Positions 34,781 to 43,748 of a stretch of DNA of 64,000 bases are shown piece by piece; the first letter of the stretch is position 1, and each line of letters begins with the position of its first letter. Source of the stretch: Mesoflavibacter sp. (GTDB lineage Bacteria; Pseudomonadota; Alphaproteobacteria; UBA8366; Aestuariispiraceae); the NCBI GenBank assembly GCA_017792345.1, contig CP051228.1, positions 2,944,148 to 3,008,147 of the forward strand, read 5' to 3'. The position numbers and the translations under genes are program-made. Below the pieces are notes generated by a model. That model had not been told where the DNA came from, did not search any database, and saw nothing but the letters and a program-made list of their open reading frames with translations.

Positions 34781-35386
34781 ATGGCACGGGCCAGAAATCT
34801 GGCAAAGACGATGCGCTTGCTGCGGGGGGTCCCGCTGCCTTGGCTGATCGGGGTGGTTCTGGCCTACCTGTTTGCCTCTGCCGCGCTCGCCTCGCTGCTG
34901 GATCGGCTTGTCGGGTGGTCCGGCCTGTTCCGTTCAGCGGTCGACGCTTGGCCGTTTTCAAACTTATGGAACGGTCTCGTTTTGGCTGGCTTGTTCGCAA
35001 CGGTTGTCTTTGCCTCGCTGCTGAAGGCGGAATACCGAACCTTTGCCTTTCTGACTCGCCAGAACATCACCAATGTCTTCGGCAGTCGGGGCCCAGACCC
35101 GAAATCCGATTTCCGGCGCCGGACGATTGTCTTCGGCCTGACCTGCGCGGTCTATGTGATGGGGGCCGCAGTCGCCATCAGCATTGCCCCCGACACCGCC
35201 GGCTTCGTGCTGTATTTTTCTCTGACTTATGCGCTCGTCGCCGCCACGCTGTTCCGGCAGATTCGAAAACGCGACATTGCGGCACTGCCCTTGCTCAGCC
35301 GAGTAGAGGTCGCTGCGGTGATCGCGTCGCCCTGGATCGTCATAGGCACCGTCGGCAGTCTTGCTTTGGTGAATTGGATGTTTTGA
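34781..35386 (+). CDS. Integral membrane protein of unknown function
   Basis: The 201-residue protein has about five transmembrane segments (residues about 20-41, 60-80, 117-138, 141-158, 178-198), separated by short basic loops, and no recognised domain. ATG 34781 has a strong GGAGG ribosome site 10 bp upstream. It is divergent from the TerB-like gene and convergent with the CPBP protease. Confidence 0.65.
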   Translation: MARARNLAKTMRLLRGVPLPWLIGVVLAYLFASAALASLLDRLVGWSGLFRSAVDAWPFSNLWNGLVLAGLFATVVFASLLKAEYRTFAFLTRQNITNVFGSRGPDPKSDFRRRTIVFGLTCAVYVMGAAVAISIAPDTAGFVLYFSLTYALVAATLFRQIRKRDIAALPLLSRVEVAAVIASPWIVIGTVGSLALVNWMF

Positions 35387-35432
35387 CAACAGGCGGCTCG
35401 GCCATGGACGACGAGACCCACATTGAGGCTAT

Positions 35433-36134
35433 TCAGATCCAACCGCCAAAGATCAGCAGGTTCATGATGTAATGGGCCACTATCGGGATCCAAAGCCTGT
35501 TCGTTTGAATGTAGGCCGCCATGGCGAGGGCGCCAAAGACCCACGCATTCAGCACCGATGCAATGCCTTGTTCCCAATGGATCAGACCGAACAATAGTCC
35601 GGATCGAAAGATGATCTGGTCCGGGCGCAGGCCCTGACGGTCAAAGTGACGTCGCGCGAATTTTCGGAAAATCAGTTCTTCGGTGATCGCGACGAGCAAT
35701 AGCCCGATCGTCAGGTCGAAGAGGCGTTCCGGTTCACTTTCTATCGGCGGCCAGGTGAAGTCCGTAGGGTCCCAGAACAGCCGATACAGAAAGCGATGGA
35801 TCGTCTGATGGAAAAGCACACTTGCGCCGGTGACCCAGAGCACCGCGAGGAGGGCGACCGCGGAATCGGATCTGACCCCGGGCATTTCGCCGATCGCACG
35901 CCGGGAGGTGGAAAGGCCCAGTAGGGCGATGACCACCAAGCACCGGAACAGATAGTCCAACTCGTAGACAGATAAATGGACTGGTAGAAATGCCGATAAG
36001 AGCGAACGCGTATCGATCAGAAACGCGGCCACCATCATCACGAAGATGATGGTCTCGACAGTATGGTTTTTTGCGCGCAACCGGACCCCCGCGACAGCCT
36101 GTTTCCGGTTTATCGCATGGGTAGAGATATGCAA
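35433..36134 (-). CDS. CPBP family intramembrane glutamic endopeptidase
   Basis: The 233-residue membrane protein carries all the catalytic motifs of the CAAX-protease/bacteriocin-processing (Abi/Rce1-like) family: EELIFRK with Glu152, Glu153 and Arg157, FGLIHW near residue 180, and HYIMN near the C-terminus. It has about seven hydrophobic helices. Substrates are unknown. The only near start is a TTG at 36134; a GTG about 13 codons further in is a realistic alternative. Confidence 0.8.
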   Translation of the reverse strand: MHISTHAINRKQAVAGVRLRAKNHTVETIIFVMMVAAFLIDTRSLLSAFLPVHLSVYELDYLFRCLVVIALLGLSTSRRAIGEMPGVRSDSAVALLAVLWVTGASVLFHQTIHRFLYRLFWDPTDFTWPPIESEPERLFDLTIGLLLVAITEELIFRKFARRHFDRQGLRPDQIIFRSGLLFGLIHWEQGIASVLNAWVFGALAMAAYIQTNRLWIPIVAHYIMNLLIFGGWI

Positions 36135-36170
36135 GGCGGACGGTCGCGAGCGCCTCTGCCGTGGCTGGGG

Positions 36171-36755
36171 TTAGGCGCTCCACTCCCGCGCGCCGTCGGC
36201 GAAATAGTCCCAGAGATAGTCGGCGAAGCTCCAGCGGATCATCACGTCGAACGTGTCGCCCTCGACCAGGGTTATAAAGATCGTCGCGTGATGGAAGCCG
36301 GTGCCTGTCGCCTGACCGGGGGTGAAGCGGCGCGGATGCAGGTCCAACGCGCAGCCCTTGGTCAGCAAGTCGCGGGACAGGCTGCCCGACACGCGGATAA
36401 CCGTGTAATAATCCGACAGGTCGACCACGGCCTTGCCGACACCGTCCAGCGCGGCGCGCAAATCGGCGATCAGCTTGGTCTGACCATCCGCCTCGGTCCA
36501 GATCAGCCATTCGTCGAAGGCCTTCCAGAACACGCGGATGCTGCCTTTCTGAGCCGACGACATCGGCGCGGTCGGCAGGGCCACGCCCAGAACCTTCTTC
36601 GCCGCGTCGGCGAAACCCTTGTCGCCGGCATCGCCGCGCAGCGTGATCTTGCCCAGGAAGGGCAGTTCCGTGATCGACAATCCCTCGATTTGAACCGGGG
36701 TCTTGGCAGTCAGCGGGGTATCGGCCGTCACGCCGGGGTGGATCGCATCAACCAT
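36171..36755 (-). CDS. soxG: Sarcosine oxidase gamma subunit
   Basis: SoxG is the small structural subunit of heterotetrameric sarcosine oxidase. The 194-residue product has typical SoxG segments, SITELPFLGKITLRGD near the N-terminus and SDYYTVIRVSGSLSRDLLTKGCALDLHPR in the middle, and a C-terminal DVMIRWSFADYLWDYF. Its start overlaps the soxA stop by 8 bp, the usual arrangement in soxBDAG operons. Confidence 0.87.
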   Translation of the reverse strand: MVDAIHPGVTADTPLTAKTPVQIEGLSITELPFLGKITLRGDAGDKGFADAAKKVLGVALPTAPMSSAQKGSIRVFWKAFDEWLIWTEADGQTKLIADLRAALDGVGKAVVDLSDYYTVIRVSGSLSRDLLTKGCALDLHPRRFTPGQATGTGFHHATIFITLVEGDTFDVMIRWSFADYLWDYFADGAREWSA

Positions 36756-39700
36756 TGGTCCGCGTCCCTTCCTTATCGAAGAAAACCGTATCGGTGATCG
36801 TTACTTTCTCCACGCGGCCGCTCATCAGCGGGACCGACAGGGTGTCGCCCTTGCGATTGTGGCCGTTGGCCACCAGCGCCAGCGCGATCGACCGGCCGAC
36901 ATTCGGGCTGTAGTAGCTGGAGGTGACATGGCCCAGCGTTTTCATCGGCGGCTTGGGCTTCACGTCCTCCACCACATGCGCGCCTTCCGGCAGCACGAAG
37001 TTCGGATCCTGGGTCAGCAGGCCGACCAGCTGTTTCCGGCCCTCGCGGGCGGTATCGCTGCGCGCGAAGGAGCGGCGGCCCAGGAAGTCGTCCTTCTTCT
37101 TCGAGACGATCCAGTTCATGCCCAGATCCATCGGCGTCACCGTGCCGTCGGTGTCCTGACCGACGATGATGAAGCCTTTCTCGGCGCGCAGGACGTGCAT
37201 GGTCTCGGTGCCGTAAAGGCAGAGATCGTGCTTCCGGCCGGCCTCGCGCAGGGCGTTCCAGACATGCAGGCCATAGCGAGCCGGCACGTTGATTTCATAG
37301 GCCAGATCGCCGGTGAAGCTGATCCGGTAGACCCGCGCCGGGGCGCCCGCGACCGTGCCTTCCTGCATCGCCATGAAGGGGAAGGTTTCCGGATCGAGGT
37401 CCAGCGAGGTCAGTTCGGACAGCAGCGCCCGCGACTTCGGCCCGGTGATCGTGCAGACCGCCCATTGTTCGGTGACGGAGGTGAAATACACATCCATCTT
37501 GGGCCATTCGGTCTGGGACCATTCTTCCAGCCAGCCCAGCACGCGCGCGGCGCCACCGGTCGTGGTGGTCATGTGGAAGTGATCGTCGGCCAGACGGGTG
37601 GTCACACCATCGTCGAACACCATGCCGTGTTCGTTCAGCATCAGGCCGTAGCGGGCGCGGCCGGGCTTCAGATTGTCCCACTTGTTGGTATAGATCCAGT
37701 TCAGGAACTCGGCGGAATCCTTGCCCTGAATGTCGATCTTGCCCAGGGTCGAGGCGTCCAGCATCCCGACCGATTCACGGACCTGGCGGCATTCGCGCAT
37801 CACCGCCTCGTCCATGGTCTCCTTGCCTTTCGGGAAATACCAGGGGCGCTTCCAGTCGCCGACATCCTCGAAAACCGCGCCGGCGTCCAGATGGGCCTTG
37901 TGCATCGGCGTCGTGCGCTTTTGCAGGAACAGCTCGTTCCGGTTCTGGCCGGTGATGGCGCCGAAGGTGACCGGGGTATAGGGCGGACGGAAGGTCGTCG
38001 TACCGACTTCCGGGATCGCCGCATTGCGGATTTCGGCCATGATCGCCAGGGCGTTGACGTTGGACGTCTTGCCCTGATCGGTGCCCATGCCGGTCGTCGT
38101 GTAGCGTTTCAGGTGCTCGACCGAGATATAGCCTTCCCGTGCCGCCAGATGAATGTCCGACGCGACGACGTCGTTCTGGTGGTCGTGGAAATGCTTGGCC
38201 TTGCCGTGTCCCAGCGGCTTCTTGCCGGGAACGGTCCAGACCATGCGCATCGCGCCATATTCGATATCGTCCGTCGCGGGAGTGGCCGGGACGTCGCCCG
38301 ATCCGAAGCCGGCGGCCTTCGCGGCGGCGGCGCCGGTGGCATAGCCCTGGGACAGGCAATCCTTCAGCGCGAAGGCGCCGTTGCCCGATCCGGCCGAGAC
38401 CGGTTTCCACGGACCGGCGAAGCCCGGAACGAAGCATTGTTGCGCTTCGTCCCAGTTCAGCTTGCCGCGTGCCTGGCTCCACAGATGAACCGTCGGGTTC
38501 CAGCCGTTGGAATGGGCCATGATATCGCAGGGCAGGGCGGTCGTGTCGGAGACGATCGTGCGATTGTCATCGCCCAGCTTGGCGATCTCGCAGGCATTGA
38601 CGGCGTGTTTGCCGGTGGTGGCGACGACGGCATAGCCCTTGAAGACCCGGATACCGGCGTCTTCGGCGGCTTTGACCAGCGCGCCCTTCGGGTCGTCGCG
38701 CAGGTCGACCACCGTCACGTCGCGCGCACCGGCCGCCTTTGCGTCCAGCGCCGTCTTGTAGGCGGTGTCGTTGTTGGTGAAGACCACGATCTCGCGGCCC
38801 GGCAGGACGCCAAACCGGTTGATATAGGTGCGCAGCGCCGATGCCAGCATGATGCCGGGGCGGTCATTGTCCGCGAAGACCAGCGGGCGTTCGATCGCGC
38901 CCTGCGCCAGAACGACCCGCTTGGCGCGGATCTTCCAGAACCGTTGACGGGGCGTGCTGTCGTCGTCCTGCGGGCCCAGATGGTCGGTCACCCGCTCCAG
39001 CGCGGTCAGGTAGTTGTAGTCGTAGTAACCGGAAACCGTGGTGCGGCGCAGGACCGTCACGTCTTCCAGGGCTTCCAGTTCGGCTAGGGATTCGGCCACC
39101 CATTCCAGGGCGAGCTTGCCGTCGATTTGGGCATCGTCGCTCAACAGCGATCCGCCCAGCTCGTTCTGCTCATCGGCCAAAATGACCCGCGCGCCGGTAC
39201 GGCCGGCCGCCAATGCCGCGGCCAGGCCGGCGGGGCCGCCGCCGACGATCAGGACGTCGCAATGGGCGAACTTCTGGGCATAGGAATCCGGATCGCGTTC
39301 CATCGGGGATTTGCCCAGACCGGCGGCGTTGCGGATGATCTTTTCATAGACAGGCTCCCACCACGACGCGGGGAACATGAAGGTCTTATAATAGAAGCCC
39401 GCCGGGAACAGCTTGGCGAATTTCTGGTTGATGGATTGCAGGTCGAACTTCACCGACGGCCAGCAGTTCTGGCTTGATGCGCTCAGCCCGTCGAACAGTT
39501 CCACCATCGTGGCGCGGGTGTTCGGTTCGGTCCGGTTGCCCTCGCCCAGCTGCACCAGGGCGTTCGGCTCTTCCGACCCGGCGGTCATGATGCCGCGCGG
39601 GCGGTGATATTTGAAGCTGCGGCCGACCAGCTTGACGCCATTCGCCAGCAGGGCGGAGGCCAGCGTATCGCCACGGTAGCCGGTATAGGCCTTGCCGTCA

Positions 39701-39768
39701 TAGGTGAAGGTCAGGGGCTGGGACCGGTCGATCCGGCCCTTGCCGTTCAGTCGGTAGGTCTGGCTCAT
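36748..39768 (-). CDS. soxA: Sarcosine oxidase alpha subunit
   Basis: The 1006-residue subunit has an N-terminal 2Fe-2S-ferredoxin-like fold (residues about 10-100), an NAD-binding disulfide-oxidoreductase-like domain beginning LIVGGGPAGLAAALAAGRTG, and a C-terminal aminomethyltransferase (GcvT-like) domain from about residue 600 that loads the sarcosine methyl carbon on THF. The enzyme makes glycine, 5,10-methylene-THF and H2O2. ATG 39768 leaves a 1 bp gap to the soxD stop. The C-terminal half lies under a long shadow frame on the other strand. Confidence 0.92.
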   Translation of the reverse strand: MSQTYRLNGKGRIDRSQPLTFTYDGKAYTGYRGDTLASALLANGVKLVGRSFKYHRPRGIMTAGSEEPNALVQLGEGNRTEPNTRATMVELFDGLSASSQNCWPSVKFDLQSINQKFAKLFPAGFYYKTFMFPASWWEPVYEKIIRNAAGLGKSPMERDPDSYAQKFAHCDVLIVGGGPAGLAAALAAGRTGARVILADEQNELGGSLLSDDAQIDGKLALEWVAESLAELEALEDVTVLRRTTVSGYYDYNYLTALERVTDHLGPQDDDSTPRQRFWKIRAKRVVLAQGAIERPLVFADNDRPGIMLASALRTYINRFGVLPGREIVVFTNNDTAYKTALDAKAAGARDVTVVDLRDDPKGALVKAAEDAGIRVFKGYAVVATTGKHAVNACEIAKLGDDNRTIVSDTTALPCDIMAHSNGWNPTVHLWSQARGKLNWDEAQQCFVPGFAGPWKPVSAGSGNGAFALKDCLSQGYATGAAAAKAAGFGSGDVPATPATDDIEYGAMRMVWTVPGKKPLGHGKAKHFHDHQNDVVASDIHLAAREGYISVEHLKRYTTTGMGTDQGKTSNVNALAIMAEIRNAAIPEVGTTTFRPPYTPVTFGAITGQNRNELFLQKRTTPMHKAHLDAGAVFEDVGDWKRPWYFPKGKETMDEAVMRECRQVRESVGMLDASTLGKIDIQGKDSAEFLNWIYTNKWDNLKPGRARYGLMLNEHGMVFDDGVTTRLADDHFHMTTTTGGAARVLGWLEEWSQTEWPKMDVYFTSVTEQWAVCTITGPKSRALLSELTSLDLDPETFPFMAMQEGTVAGAPARVYRISFTGDLAYEINVPARYGLHVWNALREAGRKHDLCLYGTETMHVLRAEKGFIIVGQDTDGTVTPMDLGMNWIVSKKKDDFLGRRSFARSDTAREGRKQLVGLLTQDPNFVLPEGAHVVEDVKPKPPMKTLGHVTSSYYSPNVGRSIALALVANGHNRKGDTLSVPLMSGRVEKVTITDTVFFDKEGTRTNG

Positions 39769-39769
39769 C

Positions 39770-40102
39770 TTACTTACCTTCGCTCGGCTCAAGCTCGTCG
39801 CGGCTCGACAGGCCGTCCCAGTCCTTGGGTGGGTTCGGGGCGTCTTCGCCCATCTTGTAGCTGTCCCACATTACGTCGGTGACGGTGTGGCGGACGGCGT
39901 TGAACCAGCGGCCGCAGCCCTGGGTATGGACCCAGCGCTCGGCGTGGACACCCTTGGTGTTCTTGCGGCTATAGATATAGTCGCCCCATTCCTGATCGGA
40001 GATTTCATCGGTTCCGGTCGGCCGGGCGATATGCGCCTCGCCGCCATAGGAAAATTCGGTCTGTTCGCGCCAGCCGCACCAGGGACATTTAACGAGAAAC
40101 AT
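39770..40102 (-). CDS. soxD: Sarcosine oxidase delta subunit
   Basis: SoxD is the small zinc-binding subunit. The 110-residue protein has the expected Cys6-x2-Cys9 pair (CPWCGWREQTEF), a GEAHIARP segment and the second half-site HTQGCGRWFN near residue 60, followed by the conserved RWFNAVRHTVTD. It lies between soxB (12 bp gap) and soxA. Confidence 0.9.
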   Translation of the reverse strand: MFLVKCPWCGWREQTEFSYGGEAHIARPTGTDEISDQEWGDYIYSRKNTKGVHAERWVHTQGCGRWFNAVRHTVTDVMWDSYKMGEDAPNPPKDWDGLSSRDELEPSEGK

Positions 40103-40114
40103 GGATCTGCCTCC

Positions 40115-41359
40115 TTAGTGCGCGACGGCGGCGGCGGCCGCTTCGTCGATCAGGGCGCCGGTATGGAAACGGTCCATGGTGAACGGCGCTGCGATGGGGT
40201 GCATATCGCCCTGGGCGATGGAATGGGCGAAGACGCGGCCCGAACCCGGCGTCGCCTTGAACCCGCCCGTGCCCCAACCGCAGTTGAAGAACATGTTGTC
40301 CACCGGGGTCTTGGTGATGATCGGTGACCGGTCGACGGTAACGTCGGTGATCCCGCCCCATTGGCGCAGCATGCGCACGCGGCTGAAGATCGGATAAAGC
40401 TCGATCACCGGGCCGACGACATGTTCGATCTGGTCGAAGCTGCCGCGCTGGGAATAAGAAATGAACGGATCGCCCGAACCGCCGATAACCAGTTCGCCCT
40501 TGTCGGACTGGCTGATATAGGCGTGGATCGCGTTCGACATGATGACGCAATCGACGATCGGCTTCATCGGTTCACTGACGAAGGCCTGCAGCGGGAAACT
40601 TTCCAGCGGCATGCGGAAACCGGCCATTTCGGCGACGACGGAGGAATGCCCCGCCGCGACGACGCCGACCTTGTTGGCGCCGATGGAACCGCGCGTGGTT
40701 TCAACGCCCTTCACGACGCCGTTTTCGATCTTGAAGCCGGTGACTTCGCAATTTTGAATGATGTCGACGCCCATGGAATCGGCAGCGCGAGCATAGCCCC
40801 AGGCGACCGCGTCGTGGCGGGCCGTTCCGCCGCGGCGCTGCAGCAGCGCGCCCATGACCGGATAGCGGCAATTCAGGTTGATGATCGGCACCATCTCCTT
40901 GACCTGTTCCGGGGTCAGGAACTCGCTGTCGATGCCGTTCATGTAGATCGCGTTGCCGCGGCGGCCGATCTCCTGCATGTCATGGACGTTATGCGCCAGG
41001 TGCAGCAGGCCGCGCTGGGAGAACATGACGTTATAGTTCAGCTCGTCGCTGAGACCTTCCCACAGCTTGACCGCGTGGTCGTACAGCGCCGCCGATTCGT
41101 CCCACAGATAGTTCGACCGCACGATGGTGGTGTTGCGGCCGGTATTGCCGCCGCCCAGCCAGCCCTTCTCCAGGACCGCGACATTGGTGATGCCGCATTC
41201 CTTCGCCAGGTAATAGGCCGTCGCCAGCCCGTGCCCGCCGCCGCCAATGATGATAACATCATAGGACGGTTTCGGGTCCGGGCTGCGCCAGGCGCGTTCC
41301 CAGTCCTGATGGTGGTTCCGTGCGTTCCGCGCGATGGCGAAGATCGAATATTTCTTCAT
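40115..41359 (-). CDS. soxB: Sarcosine oxidase beta subunit
   Basis: The 414-residue flavin subunit carries out sarcosine oxidation. The FAD-binding Rossmann motif is [20 protein letters not shown] near residue 34, and [18 protein letters not shown] near residue 170 contains the histidine that carries covalent FMN in characterised SoxB enzymes. The C-terminal [16 protein letters not shown] flavin motif is intact. ATG 41359 was preferred; an in-frame start 18 bp upstream is possible. It heads soxBDAG, divergent from the GlxA-type regulator. Confidence 0.92.
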   Translation of the reverse strand: MKKYSIFAIARNARNHHQDWERAWRSPDPKPSYDVIIIGGGGHGLATAYYLAKECGITNVAVLEKGWLGGGNTGRNTTIVRSNYLWDESAALYDHAVKLWEGLSDELNYNVMFSQRGLLHLAHNVHDMQEIGRRGNAIYMNGIDSEFLTPEQVKEMVPIINLNCRYPVMGALLQRRGGTARHDAVAWGYARAADSMGVDIIQNCEVTGFKIENGVVKGVETTRGSIGANKVGVVAAGHSSVVAEMAGFRMPLESFPLQAFVSEPMKPIVDCVIMSNAIHAYISQSDKGELVIGGSGDPFISYSQRGSFDQIEHVVGPVIELYPIFSRVRMLRQWGGITDVTVDRSPIITKTPVDNMFFNCGWGTGGFKATPGSGRVFAHSIAQGDMHPIAAPFTMDRFHTGALIDEAAAAAVAH

Positions 41360-41425
41360 GGTTCGGAGGTCCTTCATCCCAGGACCGTATGCATAAGGCG
41401 GACGGCAAATGACCCCTTTCAGAAC

Positions 41426-41456
41426 TGCGACAGGCTTAATAACGATTGCGACGGGC
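41426..41456. promoter_or_regulatory. Direct repeats, candidate GlxA/AraC-type operator
   Basis: TGCGACAGGC (41426-41435) and TGCGACGGGC (41447-41456) are direct repeats spaced 21 bp, two helical turns, 67 bp upstream of soxB. AraC-family dimers commonly bind such direct repeats next to the -35 box, and the divergent regulator gene starts 190 bp away. Confidence 0.5.
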
Positions 41457-41644
41457 CTTTACGGAGGGTCATGACGCGGATTGACAAGGCGCCCGATCTG
41501 GCCCCATAGGCGATGGCGCATATCGGCAAGCCGATCCGGGGAGGAAAAACGGCGACTTGCAGGATGGGTGGTTAGGTAGGCAAACTGTCATATCGCTGAC
41601 ATGTCGCGTATGCGTAAGTCAGTCGATCTGCGATTGGGTGGTCG

Positions 41645-42718
41645 ATGGCAACTCGAATGTTCAAACCCGTTGCGGGTTCGGGTCCGGACAAGGTGGTCTT
41701 TGTCCTGATTCCGAATTTCTCGATGATCGCCTTGTCGGGCGTGGTCGAACCCATGCGTTTGGCCAACCGGATCAGCGGCAAGACCCTGTATCAATGGGAA
41801 ACGGCCAGCCGCGACGGCGAAACGGTGATGGCGTCGAACGCTTTTCCGATCCAGACGGACAAATCGGTCGCGGACTACAACTACGCGCCGACCAATGTCA
41901 TCCTGTGTTCCGGCATCGACGCCCATGTCTATAAGGACAATGCGGTTTTCGGCTGGCTGCGCCGCTGGGCGCGGGAAGGCAGCCATATCGGTGCGATCTG
42001 CACCGGCGCCCATGTCCTGGCCCATGCCGGATTGCTGAAAGGGTATCGCTGCACGATCCATTGGGAGAACCTGGACAGCTTTACCGAAGAATTCCCGGAT
42101 CTGGATGTCCGGGCGGAGCTGTTTGAGGTCGACCGCGACCGCTTCACCTGCGCCGGCGGAGTGTCCGGCCTGGACATGATGCTGAATGAAATCGCGACCC
42201 GTCACGGTCAGGACCTGGCGGCGGCCGTCGCCGAACAGTTCATGCATGAGCGCATGCGCGAAGGTCATGACGACCAGCGCCTGCCGCTGCAGGCGCGACT
42301 GCGCATCAGCCATCCGAAGCTGATCCGTGCGATCTCAGAAATGGAGCGTCATACCGAAGAGGCGCTGACCCGCGATGAAATCGCCGATCGTGTCGGCCTG
42401 TCGCGCCGCCAGCTGGAACGGCTGTTCCGTCGTTATTTGAACACCAGCCCCGCGCGCTATTACCTGAAGCTGCGCCTGAACCGGGCGAAGACGCTGCTGA
42501 CCCAGACGACCATGCCGGTGACCGAAGTCGCCTTTGCCAGCGGCTTCACCTCGGCGTCGCATTTCTCCAAGTGCTATCGCGACATGTTCGGGCGGACGCC
42601 GCGTGCGGAACGGCGGGGACCGGGCGGTGCGCCGCTGGAGGACGGGGACCTTCTGGCGGAGGAGGGTCTGGAGGATTTCGACGACCTGGACGACGATTCG
42701 ATCGAGGCGATGGGATGA
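41645..42718 (+). CDS. GlxA family transcriptional regulator (DJ-1/PfpI + AraC)
   Basis: The 357-residue regulator has an N-terminal DJ-1/PfpI-like domain (residues about 15-190; GAICTGAHVLAHAGLL holds the elbow Cys near 120) and a C-terminal AraC pair of helix-turn-helices (DEIADRVGLSRRQLERLFRR and VTEVAFASGFTSASHFSKCYRDMFGRTP). GbdR, SouR and CdhR, the betaine, sarcosine and carnitine activators, share this layout. Divergence from soxB makes it the likely sarcosine/betaine-responsive activator of soxBDAG. It has an acidic C-terminal tail of about 35 residues. The stop overlaps the next gene's ATG. Confidence 0.87.
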   Translation: MATRMFKPVAGSGPDKVVFVLIPNFSMIALSGVVEPMRLANRISGKTLYQWETASRDGETVMASNAFPIQTDKSVADYNYAPTNVILCSGIDAHVYKDNAVFGWLRRWAREGSHIGAICTGAHVLAHAGLLKGYRCTIHWENLDSFTEEFPDLDVRAELFEVDRDRFTCAGGVSGLDMMLNEIATRHGQDLAAAVAEQFMHERMREGHDDQRLPLQARLRISHPKLIRAISEMERHTEEALTRDEIADRVGLSRRQLERLFRRYLNTSPARYYLKLRLNRAKTLLTQTTMPVTEVAFASGFTSASHFSKCYRDMFGRTPRAERRGPGGAPLEDGDLLAEEGLEDFDDLDDDSIEAMG

Positions 42719-43128
42719 TCCAGGCGCCGCCGACCTCGAAGGAAGTGTCTGCGGCGTATCTGAAGCTGTCCGTCGGCCTGCGCGGCATTCTCTATCCGGT
42801 GCGGGACCTGATCTTCAAAACGGCGTTGACCACGCCCGGCTGCGGTCAAATTGTCGAAGACGTGAAGTGGGGGCAGCCGGCCTATCTGACCGAAAAGCCG
42901 AAGAGCGGAACGACGCTGCGGCTGGGGCCGTCGCCCGAGGATCCGGAGCGGGGAGCCCTGTTCGTGCATTGCAGCACCAGTCTGATCGAGGATTATCAGG
43001 CGCGCTACGGCGACCTGTTCGACTATGCCGGTAACCGTGCGCTGGTGATTCCAGCGGACCTGAAAGCGCATCGCGAGGCGGTGGCCCATTGCATCGCCCT
43101 GGGCCTGATGTACCACAAGCGCAGCTGA
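42715..43128 (+). CDS. DUF1801 domain protein
   Basis: The 137-residue protein has the YdhG/YjhG-like DUF1801 pattern: IFKTALTTPGCGQIVEDVKWGQPAYLT, a TTLRLGP strand and GNRALVIPADLKAHREAVAHCIALGLMYHKRS at the end. Function is unknown. ATG 42715 overlaps the regulator stop (ATGA), so the two are translationally coupled. It converges with the Lrp gene. Confidence 0.75.
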   Translation: MIQAPPTSKEVSAAYLKLSVGLRGILYPVRDLIFKTALTTPGCGQIVEDVKWGQPAYLTEKPKSGTTLRLGPSPEDPERGALFVHCSTSLIEDYQARYGDLFDYAGNRALVIPADLKAHREAVAHCIALGLMYHKRS

Positions 43129-43129
43129 T

Positions 43130-43600
43130 TCACGCCGCCCCGGAAGCCGCGACCGGGATCTTCAGACCGACCTTCACATCGTCCATGACGACATTGGTCT
43201 GGAACCGCTGCACATTGGAATTCTGGAAGAAGTAGCGGCGGGTGAATTCCTCGTATTCCTTCATGTCGCGCGCCGTCAGAATGACGATGAAGTCCGCGTT
43301 GCCGGTCACGTAATAGCATTGCATGACGTCCGGCGCGGCCCGCATGGTCCGTTTGAACTGGTCCAGGACTTCCGGCCTTTCCCGTTCCATCGTCACTTCG
43401 ACGATCAGGGTCAGTTTTCGGCCCGTGGCTTCAGGCGACAGAACGGAAATGTCATGGGCGATGGTCCCATTTTCGCGCAGCCGTTTCAGCCGTTTCTGAC
43501 ACGCCGCCGGGGACAGGCCGACCAGCGCGCTCAGCTTTTCCGCCGTCAGCCGGTTGTTCTCCTGCATCAGGTTCAGCAATCGGGCGTCAAATTCGTCCAT
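43130..43600 (-). CDS. Lrp/AsnC family regulator
   Basis: The 156-residue regulator has an N-terminal HTH (FDARLLNLMQENNRLTAEKLSALVGLSPAACQKRLKRLRENG) and a RAM effector domain (VMQCYYVTGNADFIVILTARDMKEYEEFTRRYFF). It is divergent from the M20/diaminopropionate lyase operon, and two ACGAA-T/A-TTCGT-like boxes lie between them. It is therefore the likely local, substrate-responsive regulator. ATG 43600 has GAGGA just upstream; the longer open frame overlaps the operators. Confidence 0.87.
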   Translation of the reverse strand: MDEFDARLLNLMQENNRLTAEKLSALVGLSPAACQKRLKRLRENGTIAHDISVLSPEATGRKLTLIVEVTMERERPEVLDQFKRTMRAAPDVMQCYYVTGNADFIVILTARDMKEYEEFTRRYFFQNSNVQRFQTNVVMDDVKVGLKIPVAASGAA

Positions 43601-43643
43601 CGCATCCTCGCAAAGAAATTGGGCTATTGGATCGCCCATATGG

Positions 43644-43654
43644 ACGAAATTCAT
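43644..43654. promoter_or_regulatory. Lrp-like operator box 1
   Basis: ACGAAATTCAT resembles box 2 (ACGAATTTCGT) and lies 31 bp upstream of it, three helical turns, between the Lrp gene and the M20 gene. Imperfect palindrome. Confidence 0.55.
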
Positions 43655-43674
43655 ACATCGCTCGGCCATCTCTG

Positions 43675-43685
43675 ACGAATTTCGT
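43675..43685. promoter_or_regulatory. Lrp-like operator box 2
   Basis: ACGAATTTCGT is a perfect 5+1+5 palindrome. With box 1 it fits the phased multi-site binding typical of Lrp/AsnC octamers. It ends 63 bp before the M20 ATG. Confidence 0.62.
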
Positions 43686-43748
43686 ACTATGACCTGGCCT
43701 AATCTTAAACCTGTCATTCCGCGCGATACCCAACCCGAAAGCAGCGCC

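Noticed and set aside
36703-39087. 794-codon open frame opposite soxA
   Set aside because: Same codon-bias effect; SoxA motifs are on the minus strand.
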